Below, piece by piece: positions 62,209 to 64,000 of a DNA stretch of 64,000 nt (positions are counted from its first letter, which is position 1; the number at the start of each line of letters is the position of its first letter). The notes under the pieces are model-generated. The model did no database searches. It had not been told where the DNA came from and was given only the letters and a program-made list of their open reading frames with translations. The translations under genes were made by a program, and so were the position numbers. Source of the DNA: Cryptomeria japonica (Eukaryota > Streptophyta > Pinopsida > Cupressales > Cupressaceae); assembly GCF_030272615.1 (NCBI RefSeq), contig NC_081410.1:126954140-127018139 (forward strand), given 5' to 3'.

Positions 62209-63965
62209 ATGTTGGGATTAAAGTATTATTTTCTATGTATCACTAAAACTAGACTCTACTTTTGAAAATGTAATTATTACTTATATAAAAGTATTTGAAA
62301 TGTTGTATACCTTTTCGTTAAAGACTATGTTGACACTTATAACACGTGTCTTATCTTGCTTATTTTGCATTGATGTGGTGGTTGTTTTTGTGATATTAAT
62401 TATAATATTACTATTGGTTCATTTTAGTTGTAGAAATTAAAAGTAAATATTTGACATGTATGTATTAGTAGCTTATATAATTACAAAAGTACAATGTGAA
62501 TTTTTAGTAACTATTGTTTCTTTTTATTTATATTTAAAATTATTTAAAAAACACGTTTACATTTAATTATTTGACTTTTTTAATTGCTAAAATATCTGAC
62601 ATATTATGCAATATGTTGACTTTACCTCTATAAATTGAAAGTAAATATTTATTACATTTTTAATTTTGAATATCTACAATTCTTATTCGAAACAACTTAG
62701 TTGGTTATTTAAGTTATTATATTTCTTATATATTTAATGTCATAATTCCCTATTCAAAGGTTTATATAAAAGGAAAGTGTATAACAATAATCTAAATTAA
62801 ATTTTGAGAAATATAGTTGTTCATTTCTCTAAGATGGATAAATGTCATCTGCCTTTTTTTGAAATTAGAATTATTTTTTTATGGTGCTAGAAAGAGGAAC
62901 GTGGGGTTAATGAAACATAGGGTATATATCTGAAGCGACACGTGTGGAGATTTAAAAATGATCTAGGAAAAAAACATCTCGGTGTCAAGTTAAACAATGA
63001 GGTAGAAATAGAGGCTCTTTTACTAGGATTAAACGTAGTGATAATAAGTGTTTTAGCCCAAGATAGGAGATAAGAGTGTATCTTAGTTAATTATCTTACT
63101 TTCCATATCCACTCATATTTTCCTTGCTCACATTTATTGACAAAAAAAATTATGAAAACCAATTTTCAAGAAAATTGCAGTCTCTCTCTAGATCTAGAAT
63201 GTGTCGTACGTAGGAAATTCATTAAATGGTTGTTTTAGTGGTTTTGATATCCTATAAAGTACTAGATCATGTATTATTAACGATTCACTAGCTAGTCATC
63301 AATTTTAATACAGTGAAAGGATAGCGATCCTATAAAGTACTAGATCATGTATTATTAAAGGCTTGGTTTATTTAGCCAACATCTCTTGTTCAAGTGTTCC
63401 ATTATGGACATGCACATTGATAGAAGACATTTCCTTGCAATGTTGGTATTGGAGTGTTTGGGAATAAAATAATTATAGATCATGTATTTATTGTTTATAA
63501 TTGATTGTTACATTTTTATGGATGTCTTATAAGATTCTATTTTTTCTTATATAATATATACTTTATCTTTAGTGTTAATATATGCATCTAAACATTTTAG
63601 TATAATTTGTACTTCTATAAGAATCCTCATAAAACTTCTATAATCTTAAAACTTAAAATATTTAATGTATAATATCTCCTTTGTTCACTATCTTAAATTC
63701 AATATCTTCTTATTTTTATTAAGATAGTAGTACCTCTTATAATTCACTATCTTAAATTCAATATCTTCTTATTTTTATTAAGATAGTAGTACCTCTTATA
63801 ATTTATAATCTTTAATTTCAGATTGCTATATTCTAACATAGTTAATTTCCTTAAATTCAAGAACATTCTTTAAATATTATAGTTACAATTATTGTATGTT
63901 GTAATGTCTAAAATCTAATTGAAAAGTAGGCTGGAAAACTTTGATTTATTTTCTTGTCTTAGGAA
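62209..63965 (+). repeat. Interspersed repeat R, copy C
   Basis: Parallel to copy A from 13656 on (TTATGTTGGGATTAAAGTATTATTTT against TTATGTTGGAAAAGAAGCATTATTTT, given here in outline) and to copy B at 37560-38125. About 500 bases of the middle are missing: at about 63325-63360 ATCCTATAAAGTACTAGATC repeats from 63248, then the sequence jumps to the part matching 37555. It contains an empty hAT target site (CAATGTTGGTATTGGAG near 63440). Confidence 0.72.
63684..63801 (+). repeat. 59-bp tandem duplication
   Basis: TTCACTATCTTAAATTCAAT through GTACCTCTTATAA occurs at 63684-63742 and 63743-63801, essentially identical; copies A and B of R have it once. Confidence 0.92.
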
Positions 63966-64000
63966 TTTTGGTTCTGGTTTGAAGTGGGTTGACCAATATT

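Overview
This window looks like nuclear DNA of a seed plant. It is AT-rich, gene-poor and built mostly from nested, decayed transposable elements. Long-LTR chromovirus DNA, Copia elements, LINE fragments and a single small-intron gene would fit a gymnosperm (conifer) genome, but the sequence alone does not prove the species. Only one gene looks intact: a three-exon SABATH-type SAM-dependent methyltransferase at 50187-51592 (+).

Layout. 1-10364: a Ty3/gypsy chromovirus with about 3.4 kb LTRs, its 5' LTR cut by the window edge and its gag-pol broken by many stops. 10365-13655: no supported gene. 13656-15480 and 28602-29110 are two halves of one interspersed repeat (called R here), split by a 13.1 kb hAT-like DNA transposon (15481-28593). 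That transposon has an 8-bp target duplication, short imperfect terminal inverted repeats and subterminal TGGCGAA motifs. It holds a decayed transposase (minus strand), a small unknown gene, a 270-bp tandem array and a very long unknown reading frame (plus strand) with a G-patch-like motif and coiled coils. 29272-31131: a LINE carrying ORF1 only, with a perfect 14-bp target duplication. 31744-36818: a gag-only LTR element (minus strand) inside a second copy of R. 38545-47445: a Copia element (minus strand) whose reverse transcriptase/RNase H region has become a mosaic of repeated and inverted pieces.

47446-50150 is AT-rich spacer. It is followed by the SABATH gene, a partial intron-bearing copy of it (about 53038-53290), a 218-bp tandem duplication, a 5'-truncated LINE (54491-55254), a 3.26 kb solo LTR (55598-58861), a decayed reading frame of unknown type (59074-59913), a stretch resembling the SABATH upstream region (60975-61110), a short LINE tail (61817-62195, minus) and a third copy of R running to the window end.

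The order of events can be read from the nesting: R copies are oldest, and the hAT and gag-only elements landed in them later. Most broken reading frames carry TAG stops where related proteins would have Gln, a pattern expected from deamination of methylated CAG. Boundaries and frames were read by eye. Homology calls rest on recognised motifs, not on database searches.
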